Below are positions 29,559 to 38,769 of a stretch of DNA of 64,000 nt, piece by piece. The stretch is taken from assembly GCA_041651315.1 (NCBI GenBank), contig JBAZJM010000003.1:5196-69195 (forward strand). Direction: 5' to 3'. The notes under the pieces are model-generated. The model saw only the letters and a program-made list of their open reading frames with translations, did no database searches and was not told the DNA's origin. This DNA comes from CAITYL01 sp041651315. GTDB taxonomy: Bacteria; Verrucomicrobiota; Lentisphaeria; Oligosphaerales; CAITYL01. The position numbers were made by a program, and so were the translations under genes. Every line of letters starts with the position of its first letter. Position 1 is the stretch's first letter.

Positions 29559-30211
29559 TCTATTTGCAGACTTTCGAAACAATCCCGAACTTGTAATCTG
29601 AGGTCCCTAATAGTTTTAGTGGTAACAACTCGATTACCGAAAGTCAAAGCTTCTCGAATTATATCAGGATTAGCGCCAGTTCTAACAGCGCAAACATATC
29701 GAGCAACGTCCCATCTTCCAATTCGTCTCATCTCTTCTTCATAAGCTTCCATGCGATCCGTTATTGGATCACCCTCTTCAATCGGGGTATCAACCGTATC
29801 AAGAAGGGTCCTTGGATCATCTGGTCCATTCGGGGCATCAAGGGAGTCACGTTCATTCGAATACCGACGTTTTCGATGAACTAAATTGATACATACGTTA
29901 TTGGCCACCATATAAACATAGTGGCCAAAACTTGACTTTGTTGGATTGTGAGCACTTTTCCCGAAGTTTTTGTGGACTATAGCCAAGAAAACTTCCTGAA
30001 GTAACTCATCCATCGAGATGTCCACAACTTTGAAATATCTGTGGACTATCTTTATTATGTCTTGCTGCTTAGCTACGACATCAATCCCTAGCGGCGTCTT
30101 TTTATCTTCAGCCATCCTTGGCCACGGGAATCTTTCTACAGTCTTTACCGGTCTCGACTTGAGTCGAATTTCCCTAGATTTAACTAACCGCATAGTTTTT
30201 AAGTTTACCAT
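29555..30211 (-). CDS. Sigma-70-like (ECF-type) protein
   Basis: About 218 aa. The middle contains a region-2 pattern: DELLQEVFLAIVHKNFG, then FGHYVYMVANNVCINLVHRKRR. The C-terminus has a weak region-4-like helical segment (NRVVTTKTIRDLRLQV). The basic N-terminus (LVKSREIRLKSRP) is unusual. The start at 30211 (ATG) was preferred because the longer frame would overlap the divergent gene; the exact start is uncertain. Confidence 0.65.
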   Translation of the reverse strand: MVNLKTMRLVKSREIRLKSRPVKTVERFPWPRMAEDKKTPLGIDVVAKQQDIIKIVHRYFKVVDISMDELLQEVFLAIVHKNFGKSAHNPTKSSFGHYVYMVANNVCINLVHRKRRYSNERDSLDAPNGPDDPRTLLDTVDTPIEEGDPITDRMEAYEEEMRRIGRWDVARYVCAVRTGANPDIIREALTFGNRVVTTKTIRDLRLQVRDCFESLQID

Positions 30212-30222
30212 AAAGCTTTTTT

Positions 30223-30236
30223 GAAAACAAGTTTTC
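30223..30236. promoter_or_regulatory. Perfect inverted repeat in divergent intergenic region
   Basis: GAAAAC-AA-GTTTTC lies between the divergent starts at 30211 (minus) and 30252 (plus), where both promoters must act. It could be an operator. A TATAGT (30240-30245) is the best -10 candidate for the plus gene. Confidence 0.35.
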
Positions 30237-30251
30237 TTGTATAGTCTGAAC

Positions 30252-30824
30252 ATGGATGATTATTTAAAAGAATGTCTATCTGACATTGGAAACATCCCCC
30301 TTAACGATTTCAATACGCTTTATTGCAGAGTTTGCGCTAGAAGAACTTGCGCTAGAAGTGGACTAAATAACTCCACTTTCGATATTAGAGCCAGAGATTG
30401 GAAGAAAAATTTATTCGAGGAGCCACAAATTGCTGAAGTAGGAGATCCTAGGTTTTCCAACATTCAGTCAAAAATTTTTGCCCCCGGTGGCTCAGCGTAT
30501 GAAATAAGAAGCAATGCTGAAATGCCGAATCTTGATGCTAATGCTCTTGCTCAACGTGAAGCTCCAAAAAATTTCATAAGTCTTCCTATCCAAAACCAAC
30601 CAGCACCATCTATTCAATATAAAGAAGAAACTCCTCCCGAAATCACGGAAACTCCGGAACCGATTCAAGAAGTACCGGCGATACAGACAAAACCATCACT
30701 TCCTCAACAATTAACGAATACAGATTTTCAACAAGGAACAGTTCTCCCTGGAGGACCAGCTCCTCAACAGGCAACACAGGGGAATATCTACGTATTTGGG
30801 GAAGATGATGAAGATGACAAGTGA
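30252..30824 (+). CDS. Hypothetical protein with Cys-rich N-terminus, 190 aa
   Basis: The N-terminus has CRVCARRTCARSG (residues about 25-37), a small metal-binding-like cluster. The last 90 residues are low-complexity and Pro/Gln/Glu-rich, ending in the acidic EDDEDDK. Function unknown. The start ATG at 30252 was chosen over the TTG at 30237. It overlaps the next gene by 17 nt. Confidence 0.65.
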   Translation: MDDYLKECLSDIGNIPLNDFNTLYCRVCARRTCARSGLNNSTFDIRARDWKKNLFEEPQIAEVGDPRFSNIQSKIFAPGGSAYEIRSNAEMPNLDANALAQREAPKNFISLPIQNQPAPSIQYKEETPPEITETPEPIQEVPAIQTKPSLPQQLTNTDFQQGTVLPGGPAPQQATQGNIYVFGEDDEDDK

Positions 30825-31698
30825 AATAGAAAAAGTTTCAGAATCGTCGAATCTTTGGGGAGATGACCCGAGGATGGAACTCGTAAAAATTCGAGATGCA
30901 GGTCTCGTTATAGCAGACGATTTGCTTCAAAAAGCAGAAGCAAGATATTTGCTTGATATAAGACAACGGCTTCAGTCAGATCTAAAAATAAATAAAATGG
31001 CTGCAAATGCTTCTCCAGCCATAGATGCTCTCATTCCTTTAGCGGATGAAATGAGAGATCTCATAAAAGAAGGATCGGAAGATATATTTCTTTCGATGCT
31101 TGAGTATGTACTAAATGAACTCGATGAATTACGAAAAGCAGAACCGGCAAGTTATCTTATTGACGATAGGACTGGAAAAATAGTCGCTCCGATAGAGGAA
31201 GATACTATAATCAGACCAGATCCAATAGTAGATGAAAATGGGATAACTCAGGTTCAGAATCCATATATAAATCCGATTCTTGCTGCTTCCATTGCTTTAG
31301 ATACGGCAGCTAAGGAACGAGACGCTAAAATTCAAAAGTTGGCTGCAGATCCTGTAAGTGGTTTAGCTTACAGACACTTAACAGAGCCAGATAGAATTGT
31401 CGAATTAGCTAAAGAAAAACTGCGAGCATTCGGTATCATAATATTAGATGAACCAAATTCAGAAAAAGAGAAAGAGATAATTGAATTTGGAAAAGAGACT
31501 ATGGAAGCTGATCATCAAGCACCAAATATTCGTTATCATCGACTTAGCGTTTATTCAGCTGTTTTAGCAACTGTTTTATCTAAAAAATGTGAAAAGGGTG
31601 GAATTTGTTGGATCGGCCCTATTCAAAAGAAAATAAATAGTAAACAAAGATGGTATCAAGTAGAAGCACTTATAACGAAGAAATCAGAGATGATTTAA
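30808..31698 (+). CDS. Hypothetical protein, about 296 aa
   Basis: A mostly helical acidic protein with an extended N-terminal half (DLLQKAEARYLLDIRQRL) and a C-terminal part with GGICWIGPIQKKI. No family is recognised. The ATG at 30808 was preferred because GGGG is spaced 6 nt upstream. Second gene of the plus-strand pair after 30252; the 3' end overlaps the opposite-strand gene by 4 nt. Confidence 0.65.
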   Translation: MKMTSEIEKVSESSNLWGDDPRMELVKIRDAGLVIADDLLQKAEARYLLDIRQRLQSDLKINKMAANASPAIDALIPLADEMRDLIKEGSEDIFLSMLEYVLNELDELRKAEPASYLIDDRTGKIVAPIEEDTIIRPDPIVDENGITQVQNPYINPILAASIALDTAAKERDAKIQKLAADPVSGLAYRHLTEPDRIVELAKEKLRAFGIIILDEPNSEKEKEIIEFGKETMEADHQAPNIRYHRLSVYSAVLATVLSKKCEKGGICWIGPIQKKINSKQRWYQVEALITKKSEMI

Positions 31699-32246
31699 AT
31701 AGTTTGAGTTATTTGTTTAGGTCCATCCCAGCGCGCAAGTACTGAAGCAAGTACTGAAGCAAGTGCGAATCTAAATTCAGCAACACCAGCTGCTCCGCCC
31801 ATATTTTCAAGAAGAGGGCCGAGAGCGTCAACATTACATCTAAATTTAAACTGAACGTAAACACCGACAGGAAGAATCGGAAGCGCGTCAGCTGGGAATT
31901 TTAGATGAGAAGACACTAAGGCAAATAAATCAAGTGTTTCTTTCACCGATTGACGTATGAGTGCATTTATTCGAGTCGGAAAATTAGGATCAGAATTTGG
32001 AGAAAACCCTTCATCAGCTATCATTGGTATCCAAGCTGATAGCGGTTTTCGAAGTTCATATTGATCAATAAACCCTGCCCCGAGAAGTAAAGGGGTCACA
32101 GCTTGCATAACACAAGCTGGCATAACTATGAAAAATTGGACATGACGATCCACCATGTCTTCAGACATGATTTTGACCGATCCATGCGTGAAAAATGAAC
32201 CTAGAGGACGTGTCGGTTTAGGACGAGGATATTTCGCTCTGTTCAT
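31695..32246 (-). CDS. Hypothetical protein, 183 aa
   Basis: An alpha/beta-looking protein with hydrophobic stretches (HVQFFIVMPACVMQAV, FALASVLASVLARW) but no motifs that I recognise. It is a single minus-strand gene facing two plus-strand genes. Confidence 0.65.
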   Translation of the reverse strand: MNRAKYPRPKPTRPLGSFFTHGSVKIMSEDMVDRHVQFFIVMPACVMQAVTPLLLGAGFIDQYELRKPLSAWIPMIADEGFSPNSDPNFPTRINALIRQSVKETLDLFALVSSHLKFPADALPILPVGVYVQFKFRCNVDALGPLLENMGGAAGVAEFRFALASVLASVLARWDGPKQITQTI

Positions 32247-32275
32247 TTATTTCACATTACAGGTAACGTCAGATA

Positions 32276-32530
32276 ATGACTCCTGAAGAAGTCGATCTTC
32301 TTAAGAATATGGTTGTCATAATGTCAGACGGGGAGGTATCACTTCGTCTTGAAGCTATGGCAAAAAGAGAATTGTCCATATTAGACAATCCGGATTTTAA
32401 ATCAGATTCGATGAAAGAAGAGATAATATTTAATGCTGCAGCATTAGCTGCAGCGGCAGAAAGACTATCCCCAATTGACCTTAATATTAACGCTAGTCAT
32501 GAATCGAATCATCCTGATGTCGAAGTATGA
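32276..32530 (+). CDS. Small acidic helical protein, 84 aa
   Basis: Acidic and helical (LLKNMVVIMSDGEVSLRLEA, then an AALAAAAERL segment). Divergent from the 183-aa gene, with about 30 nt between starts. Function unknown. Confidence 0.6.
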   Translation: MTPEEVDLLKNMVVIMSDGEVSLRLEAMAKRELSILDNPDFKSDSMKEEIIFNAAALAAAAERLSPIDLNINASHESNHPDVEV

Positions 32531-32551
32531 ATTTCGCTTTTATGGAAGTTG

Positions 32552-32656
32552 CTATTTTTGCTCGTGTCTCAGCGCTATGGTCTTTTTAGTTAGACCGACA
32601 TAACGACGACCAGAATCAATATGAATATGACAATATATAATCCAGCGAGGTTCCAT
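32552..32656 (-). pseudogene. Short GIY-YIG endonuclease-like remnant
   Basis: A 34-codon frame beginning WIIYCHIHIDSG then RRYVGLTKKTIALR has the GIY-YIG signature pattern (hydrophobic-I-Y...G-x-x-Y-V-G-x-T), but is cut by a TAG and then TAA soon after. The rest of a nuclease (the catalytic Arg/Glu region) is missing. It lies just downstream of the polymerase gene and reads as a decayed homing-type nuclease. Confidence 0.4.
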
Positions 32657-32685
32657 GAAGAAACTCTACCGGAACCAATCTCAGA

Positions 32686-35600
32686 TTAAAGTCCAAAAAG
32701 ACTAGCTAGAAACTGGAATTTCTGAGGATCAACACGAATTCCACGTTCCTCCGACAGAATAATCGTGCCATTTGGACTAACTACTCTCAGTGGAGTATTT
32801 CCCTCTGCTAAAATACAAATTGCTTGAAGTTTTTTCGATACTTCTTCCGATAAAATAGCAGTCACAGTCCAACGAAGAATTACCTCATCTTCATTGATTT
32901 GTCTAGCTGTTCTCGTCTCCGTTTTTGTTGGAGACATCGATGTTGAAGAAGATGCTGGAGGATGAGAGGATGCTGGAGGCTTCGAAGGCTTCGTTTCTTT
33001 TGCAGGAACTTCTATCCCATCAGCTCCACCGTGACCATTCTTACAACTCATCCCGCCAGGAGTCTCGAACTGTGGCTCTTTACAAACTGAGCAGAGCGTT
33101 GGCTTAGAACCGGAATTTGACGCGAGACCAATATTAGATAAATCTAAATCGATATCGGATAAATCTATATCCATATTAGTACCAGCTTCTTCAAGTTCTA
33201 AAGAACTCATACTATCAGAGATTTCCGGGGTTTGATTCTCTGATAACTGAGATTCATGTATTACAGGTCTTGATTTTGGTGGGAATGGCTGTTCCGATTC
33301 AGGATGTGGAGTTACCTCTGGTTCTACTGGAGTAGTTTGAACAACTGGCGCTGGCAACTCTGGAGCTTTTTGCGCTGTCTCAATTGCCGGAGCAGGAGGA
33401 GGTTGAACCCATTCAGTACCAGCAAGTTGAGCTGCTTTAATCCTATCACTCTCTTCAGGGAGAAGTCGATAAATATAACCTTTTAAGAAATCAGGAATTT
33501 GTTGATAAACACGACCATCAACAAAATACTGATTTTTCTTCAGTTTACCTTTATAGTTACCGTTTTCATCAATATCCGATTTCTTAGCGGGTTTGCCGTC
33601 AACCATCGCAAAATAATCGAATCGCGCTCTCCAATGGATATCAATACCTGGTTCCGTTTCGAGTGGGACAACCCATTGTCTACCATGATTCTTCGGAAGT
33701 CTCCATGGTAACACCATCCACTCATCAAGTTTACGAGTCACCTCCATGAGATGCTCAGGTTTGACTTCAAACACAACTTCATCGTGAACAGTTAGAACGT
33801 ATCGAACTCTATCTTCCCATCCAAGAGCTCGAATTTGCTTGTCAACATAACACATAGCAAATTTCAGAATATCAGCTGAAGTTGCTTGAATCGTGTAATT
33901 GATAGCACAACGTTCTGCTTTTTTCTGTATTGCTCTTATCGGTGAATCGATCGTCGGAATTGGCATTCGACGCCCGAATGCCGTATATACACATTTATGC
34001 TTTTTCGCAAATTTCTTTTGATGTTCAACATAGCCCATGAGACCAGGAAGACCCGTTCTCATGTTTTCCATGTGACGACCACCGTCTTCTATTGAACAAC
34101 CAACATTTCGTGAAATAGCTCCTGCACCACCACCGTAAATAACTGCAAAATTGCTTCTCTTACCGCGGTTTCTTTCATCTTTTGAAACCTCGGCTTTAGC
34201 AAAGAGAATTCGGGCAGTAATTGAATGTACGTCCCCGTCTTCGTGAAGGAATGATTTTGTCCAAAGTGGATCTCCGGACATATTCGTAATAACACGAAGT
34301 TCTTCACCAGCGTAGTCAATTTTTAGGAGAAACCACCCCTTACGAGGGATGATTACAGTCCTGATTTGCTTGAATAACTCAGGTTTATCATCATCTGAAT
34401 CTCGAGGGATACCTTGAAAGTTGATACCGGAATAACCATCTTCAATTTTGCCCGCTTTACTCGATAAACGGGCAGTATCGGTACCGATCTGATTGAATGA
34501 TGGTCTTACGTCACCGTATTTATCATGGCTCCTAGTCAGTTTTTCAATATATGAGCCATTCATTTTATCGTAATGACGATATTCTAGGATTAACTCAAAT
34601 ATACTTTCCGGTTTCTTTTCTTCAGTTGACTCATCATTATTCTTAGCTAAGTATTTCGGTCCATAGTGACGGTGAAGAGACTTTAAGACTTCATCTTTTA
34701 ACGAGTAGGTGATTTTTTCGCCACCCTCATCATCGTCATCATCGTCATCAGAGTTATCACTATAACTAACAGAAAAACCACCCTCCTCTTGAATCATTTC
34801 AGGAGTTGGCTTAAGTTTCAATCCTTCGTTATCTGTGAAGAAGCAACCCGATAATTGAGTAGGAGACCCAACATTTAGGGATAACCAACGACCAGTTCTT
34901 CCCGTTTTTGATTCAATGAGCTCCCGAATACGATCTCCGGTTGTTCTCATTGCAGTAGTGCAATCGACAAATAACTGATTTACTCGATCAATATCAAGAT
35001 GGACACGATTTCTTTCCATCTTTCGCATGACATTGGAGAAAGCTTTCTCGAGATCATAAATGTGCTCGTATCCTTCAATTTTAGGACGTAGAGCATGATA
35101 TAATTGATAAGTGAAGATTCCATCAGAACAACCGTATTCTTTACCTTCTTTCGGATGGAGCAAACCGAAATTGTATCGCTCTTTATATCGTTTTAGTTGT
35201 TCTTTCTTTTCATCTGTGAAAAGTTCATCAAGTTCAACCATCTCAATGCCAAGATGCGTTTTCGTAAGAGGCTTGAGACCGGCAGGAAAGCTTTTTAGTG
35301 GACTAATGACTTTCGCAATGAAAAAAGTATCTTCAAATTCTTTATGTCTCCAAAATTCCTTCCCGGTTACCGGGTAAAGCATTTCAGCGTCATATCTAGC
35401 ATTATGAAAGATGATGCGACAGTTATAGACAAGTCGTGTAATTTCATCCCAAGATTCATCCCATGGGAGATTACCGGAATCCTCTGGTTCATGGGCTAAC
35501 GGAATGTAATATCCGTTTTTACCATCAAAAGACATGCAGAGACCAACTATTTTGTCAACAGTTCGAATCCCATGTTTTGTTATGCGACCGTCTTCAAAAA

Positions 35601-35787
35601 ACTCATCGGGATATATCCGACTATCAACACCCGTTGATTCAACATCAAGAGAAGCAAGATTTCTGCTAATACATATATCAACGAGTTTCTTGAGCTGGTC
35701 AATCCCAGTAACAATATGAAAATTGTATTGGTTAAACCATTCCCTATGGACTGTAACTCTATCGTCTACTCTTTGAAGTCCAAGCAC
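32686..35787 (-). CDS. Family A DNA polymerase with 3'-5' exonuclease and C-terminal extension
   Basis: A 1033-aa replicative-type polymerase. The exonuclease motifs are visible: Exo I LDVE (48-50), Exo II FHNARYDAE (about 127-135), Exo III YGCSD (218-222). Polymerase motif A is LLKIDYAGEELRV (Asp491), motif B RGKRSNFAVIYGG (about 541-553) and motif C VHDE (667-670). An Asp-rich insert lies at about 346-353. After residue 675 there is an unusual 350-aa tail with low-complexity Pro/Glu runs, a CSVCKEP zinc-finger-like segment and a final globular stretch. No 5'-nuclease domain is present. Confidence 0.95.
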   Translation of the reverse strand: MLGLQRVDDRVTVHREWFNQYNFHIVTGIDQLKKLVDICISRNLASLDVESTGVDSRIYPDEFFEDGRITKHGIRTVDKIVGLCMSFDGKNGYYIPLAHEPEDSGNLPWDESWDEITRLVYNCRIIFHNARYDAEMLYPVTGKEFWRHKEFEDTFFIAKVISPLKSFPAGLKPLTKTHLGIEMVELDELFTDEKKEQLKRYKERYNFGLLHPKEGKEYGCSDGIFTYQLYHALRPKIEGYEHIYDLEKAFSNVMRKMERNRVHLDIDRVNQLFVDCTTAMRTTGDRIRELIESKTGRTGRWLSLNVGSPTQLSGCFFTDNEGLKLKPTPEMIQEEGGFSVSYSDNSDDDDDDDEGGEKITYSLKDEVLKSLHRHYGPKYLAKNNDESTEEKKPESIFELILEYRHYDKMNGSYIEKLTRSHDKYGDVRPSFNQIGTDTARLSSKAGKIEDGYSGINFQGIPRDSDDDKPELFKQIRTVIIPRKGWFLLKIDYAGEELRVITNMSGDPLWTKSFLHEDGDVHSITARILFAKAEVSKDERNRGKRSNFAVIYGGGAGAISRNVGCSIEDGGRHMENMRTGLPGLMGYVEHQKKFAKKHKCVYTAFGRRMPIPTIDSPIRAIQKKAERCAINYTIQATSADILKFAMCYVDKQIRALGWEDRVRYVLTVHDEVVFEVKPEHLMEVTRKLDEWMVLPWRLPKNHGRQWVVPLETEPGIDIHWRARFDYFAMVDGKPAKKSDIDENGNYKGKLKKNQYFVDGRVYQQIPDFLKGYIYRLLPEESDRIKAAQLAGTEWVQPPPAPAIETAQKAPELPAPVVQTTPVEPEVTPHPESEQPFPPKSRPVIHESQLSENQTPEISDSMSSLELEEAGTNMDIDLSDIDLDLSNIGLASNSGSKPTLCSVCKEPQFETPGGMSCKNGHGGADGIEVPAKETKPSKPPASSHPPASSSTSMSPTKTETRTARQINEDEVILRWTVTAILSEEVSKKLQAICILAEGNTPLRVVSPNGTIILSEERGIRVDPQKFQFLASLFGL

Positions 35788-35816
35788 AACGGACTTTACA
35801 ATGAATGGTGTTCAAA

Positions 35817-36905
35817 ATGAGTAGTAGGAATTACTACGAAGTTCTAGGCGTCACGAAAGACGTGAGTGACGATGACTTAAGAAAAGCTTATAAAGCATTG
35901 GCTCTTAAGTTCCATCCAGACAGAAATCCGGATAACAAAGAAGCGGAAGCAAAATTCAAAGAAGCTACTGAAGCTTATTCGACACTCAGCGATACTGAAA
36001 AACGTCAGATTTATGACTTACAGTCCATGCCGAACCCATTTACTCGTGGATCACGGCCTCATGGATCACGGCCTCCTTGGTCACCATTTGAGTCAATTGA
36101 TCCAAATTCTATTTTCGATGAGTTCATGCGAACTCCAGGATTTAAAGTAAACACCGAGGATTCCCTGAAAGATCGCATAAGAAATGCGATGAAGGGCCGC
36201 GATGTTGAAATGGATATAACTATAACATTAGAAGAATCAATAGTTGGAGTTACCAAAGAAGTAAAAACATCTACTGATTCAAATATTATGTGTGAAAAAT
36301 GTAAAGGGACAAGAGCAAAACCAGGAACAAGAAAATTTCCATGTACCGCTTGTTCAGGATCAGGAAGAAATTTCTATCAGGGCGGAAACAGTAAGTGTAA
36401 AGCTTGTCAGGGTCACGGGGATATCCCTTTCAATAAATGTGATCATTGTGGAGGGAAAGGGACAGTCAAAGGGACAAGAAATGTCTCCCTAAAAATTCCT
36501 GTCGGTATATCTGATGGACAAAAATTACGACTCGCTGGACAAGGTGGATTCGGTAATGGCGGTCCGCCCGGAGATTTGTATATAACAGTTAAAGTTACTG
36601 AGGACGATAACTTTGAACGAAAAGGGAATGATTTATGGACTAAATGTCAAGTCAGTCTATCCGATATTGTCAGGACAGGAAGAACGAAAGTAAAAACCAT
36701 AACTGGCGATGAAGTATTCATTCAATTACCGAACGGATTCGTATCAGGCAATACGACTCTAAGAATTCAGGGCGCCGGAGTAAGACAGCCTGGTAGTGAA
36801 CCAGGAAATTTATATGTCACTCTGAATCTTAGCGTACCGGCTATAAAAACAGCTAGAGCAAAAAAACTCCTTGAAGAGTTAGTAGATGAACTAGGCATAT
36901 ACTAG
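35817..36905 (+). CDS. dnaJ: DnaJ chaperone (J-domain, zinc finger, substrate-binding domain)
   Basis: The J-domain spans residues about 4-70 and contains HPDRNPD. After a short linker come four CxxCxGxG-type zinc-binding repeats (CEKCKGTR, CTACSGSG, CKACQGHG, CDHCGGKG; the first deviates). Then come beta domains with GDLYITVKV. The G/F-rich region is short. DnaJ works with DnaK in folding and, in phages, in replisome remodelling. The ATG at 35817 is preferred over 35805. It ends with TAG, directly followed in frame by the next gene's ATG. Confidence 0.95.
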   Translation: MSSRNYYEVLGVTKDVSDDDLRKAYKALALKFHPDRNPDNKEAEAKFKEATEAYSTLSDTEKRQIYDLQSMPNPFTRGSRPHGSRPPWSPFESIDPNSIFDEFMRTPGFKVNTEDSLKDRIRNAMKGRDVEMDITITLEESIVGVTKEVKTSTDSNIMCEKCKGTRAKPGTRKFPCTACSGSGRNFYQGGNSKCKACQGHGDIPFNKCDHCGGKGTVKGTRNVSLKIPVGISDGQKLRLAGQGGFGNGGPPGDLYITVKVTEDDNFERKGNDLWTKCQVSLSDIVRTGRTKVKTITGDEVFIQLPNGFVSGNTTLRIQGAGVRQPGSEPGNLYVTLNLSVPAIKTARAKKLLEELVDELGIY

Positions 36906-37388
36906 ATGACTCTTTTGTATGCCGAAAGAATTATGGATCAGTCTATCTTGAAAAGGATCGCTACTAAGGTAGCCGAAAGTGAAGTAATCCCTCAAGTTAT
37001 AAGTGAGGATACTTTAACTCTTAAAGGTCCTTTCAAACCATATAAACTTGGAGATGAAACTGAAATTGAGAGAGACGATTTAACAATTACCTCTCCGGGA
37101 TCAGAATTCACCAATGATGAAGACGGATATCATTTATTTTATATCGATTGCGAATTTGAAGTAGAACCTGCAGAGAGAGCGACTCATAATTCTCCTGGGA
37201 ACCCCGGTAGTACACAGTTAATTGATTATCAAGTAGTAGCAATTGACGGATTCATATTATTGAATCCGGAAGATAGAGTAGCTGCCAAAGAAAAACTTGA
37301 TTTATCCGATCATCAGATACATAAATTAGAAGAAAAATACGGAGAAGATGCCGCTGATCGTGCCGCCGATGATTTTTATGAACCGTAA
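36906..37388 (+). CDS. Hypothetical protein, 160 aa, in frame after the dnaJ amber stop
   Basis: The protein has an acidic central part (GDETEIERDDLTITSPG) and a helical C-terminus (DLSDHQIHKLEEKYGEDAADR). No domain is recognised. Its ATG immediately follows the UAG of dnaJ in the same reading frame, so amber suppression would produce a fusion. Independent initiation is possible at 36906 or at the ATG 27 nt later. Confidence 0.65.
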   Translation: MTLLYAERIMDQSILKRIATKVAESEVIPQVISEDTLTLKGPFKPYKLGDETEIERDDLTITSPGSEFTNDEDGYHLFYIDCEFEVEPAERATHNSPGNPGSTQLIDYQVVAIDGFILLNPEDRVAAKEKLDLSDHQIHKLEEKYGEDAADRAADDFYEP

Positions 37389-37856
37389 TTATTGAACAAT
37401 AATCACGTATCTTCCATCCCGCCATTCATGGATTATTGCTGTGGCAAGATGTTGAGCTAGAACAGCTTCCATGTACGGGAGATGATATTTTTTATCATCT
37501 ATATTGAATTTCCAACAATGAGGGATTTTAGGTTTCCCTTTTTTCATTTTCCGAGTTGAGCACAACTCACTATTGGCCATAGGACAGTCTTTTATCTCAG
37601 CACAAATATGCTCTTCTATCTTTATGAGACATCCTGTCGGTGATGTGCTTAATAATCCTTCAAGTTGTTTTGTCCCACCTATTTTAGCCAGTTCCAAAAC
37701 ATCCCGCGGGGCTTTCGTGCATCTATCGAGAATAGATGATATGGCTTTAACTATATTAATATCTCTTAACTCAGAAAAAACTTCAGGATCGATCTCAGAT
37801 ACATGAATTATTTCGCCAGTATTGAGACTCAACTCATATTGTAAAGGGCTAGACAT
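37389..37856 (-). CDS. Hypothetical cysteine-cluster protein, 155 aa
   Basis: The middle of the protein has CAEIKDCPMANSELCSTRK and a later HC, so four cysteines and a His are possible metal ligands. No family is recognised. The gene follows the primase-like gene by 2 nt and belongs to the replication operon, so a DNA-binding role is plausible. Confidence 0.65.
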   Translation of the reverse strand: MSSPLQYELSLNTGEIIHVSEIDPEVFSELRDINIVKAISSILDRCTKAPRDVLELAKIGGTKQLEGLLSTSPTGCLIKIEEHICAEIKDCPMANSELCSTRKMKKGKPKIPHCWKFNIDDKKYHLPYMEAVLAQHLATAIIHEWRDGRYVIIVQ

Positions 37857-37858
37857 TG

Positions 37859-38491
37859 TTAATCAAGTGAGATATTTGAAGAGACACATGAGTTCATTAA
37901 ATCTCGTAACTTGGCCAATACTTCAACCATCTCCATAGTCTGAACACCTTTATTTTTATCAAGATCGTACTGAACGACATCGAGAACACGACAAAATTTT
38001 ATATAATCACTAAATGATGTAGTATCCTTAAGTCTAGAAAGTTTTCCTTCTAACATCGCTAAGACTCTTGGAACATCTTGCCAAGCATCAGAAATATACT
38101 TAGCGGAACTTTTGTCTTTCGGTTCCTCAATGGGAGGACCATCTGGTCTCTGTTCAACACGAATATTATATCTACGTTCTAGAGTTCGTAAAGCGTCCAT
38201 GAAAGGGACGCCCTTGAACTTCATGAACAGATTTATTGAGTCCCAGCTCGCATGACAAGATCCCCAACAGTGGACATGGGATGCTATATTTCCATCTGAT
38301 GGGTAATAACGAGCTGCCGGTGTTTTCGTATTTGGATGAAATGGACAAAATATTGAAATAGCAGTTTCTTCGTCAACAAGCTCTTCCCCATGACCATGTT
38401 CATGAAGACACTGATATGCTGAATACTTTTTTCGAACAGCTTCAAGACGCCGATGGAGCCATTGTTGCTGAGCAGTGTTTTTTTCACTCAT
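37859..38491 (-). CDS. DnaG-type CHC2 zinc-finger protein (primase N-terminal domain)
   Basis: A 210-aa protein with CPFHPNTKTPAARYYP (Cys49, His52) and HVHCWGSCHASWDSINLF (Cys75, Cys79), then MDALRTLERRYNI. This is the zinc-binding domain that precedes the DnaG catalytic core. The TOPRIM core is absent, so it is either half of a split primase or a template-recognition factor. Note CxxxC rather than CxxC in the second pair. It sits close to the DnaB-like helicase. Confidence 0.85.
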   Translation of the reverse strand: MSEKNTAQQQWLHRRLEAVRKKYSAYQCLHEHGHGEELVDEETAISIFCPFHPNTKTPAARYYPSDGNIASHVHCWGSCHASWDSINLFMKFKGVPFMDALRTLERRYNIRVEQRPDGPPIEEPKDKSSAKYISDAWQDVPRVLAMLEGKLSRLKDTTSFSDYIKFCRVLDVVQYDLDKNKGVQTMEMVEVLAKLRDLMNSCVSSNISLD

Positions 38492-38535
38492 TACTTTTAA
38501 CGTACGGTGGATAAATCATAGAAACAGAGCATGGC

Positions 38536-38769
38536 ATGAAACCAGCCACAATAAGTATTAAAAATCTTCGTCAACATCGATATCCAATAATTGATGCTGC
38601 AGTGGCTAAATTTCGAGCAGAAATTCAAGCAGCAGATGATCAAAGAGTTTGGGATGCCTTAGATAAAATTGGGTATGAATGCAGTATCTGTAAAAAGGAC
38701 ATACGAAGAGACGATGTTCTATCCGATAACTGTCCTGAATGCACAATTCGATCTGTACTTGAAACCTGA
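38536..38769 (+). CDS. Small zinc-ribbon protein, 77 aa
   Basis: The C-terminus has CSICKKDIRRDDVLSDNCPEC, a CxxC/CxxC zinc ribbon. The N-terminus is basic and helical. It is a lone plus-strand gene between the primase-like and helicase genes. Confidence 0.6.
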   Translation: MKPATISIKNLRQHRYPIIDAAVAKFRAEIQAADDQRVWDALDKIGYECSICKKDIRRDDVLSDNCPECTIRSVLET

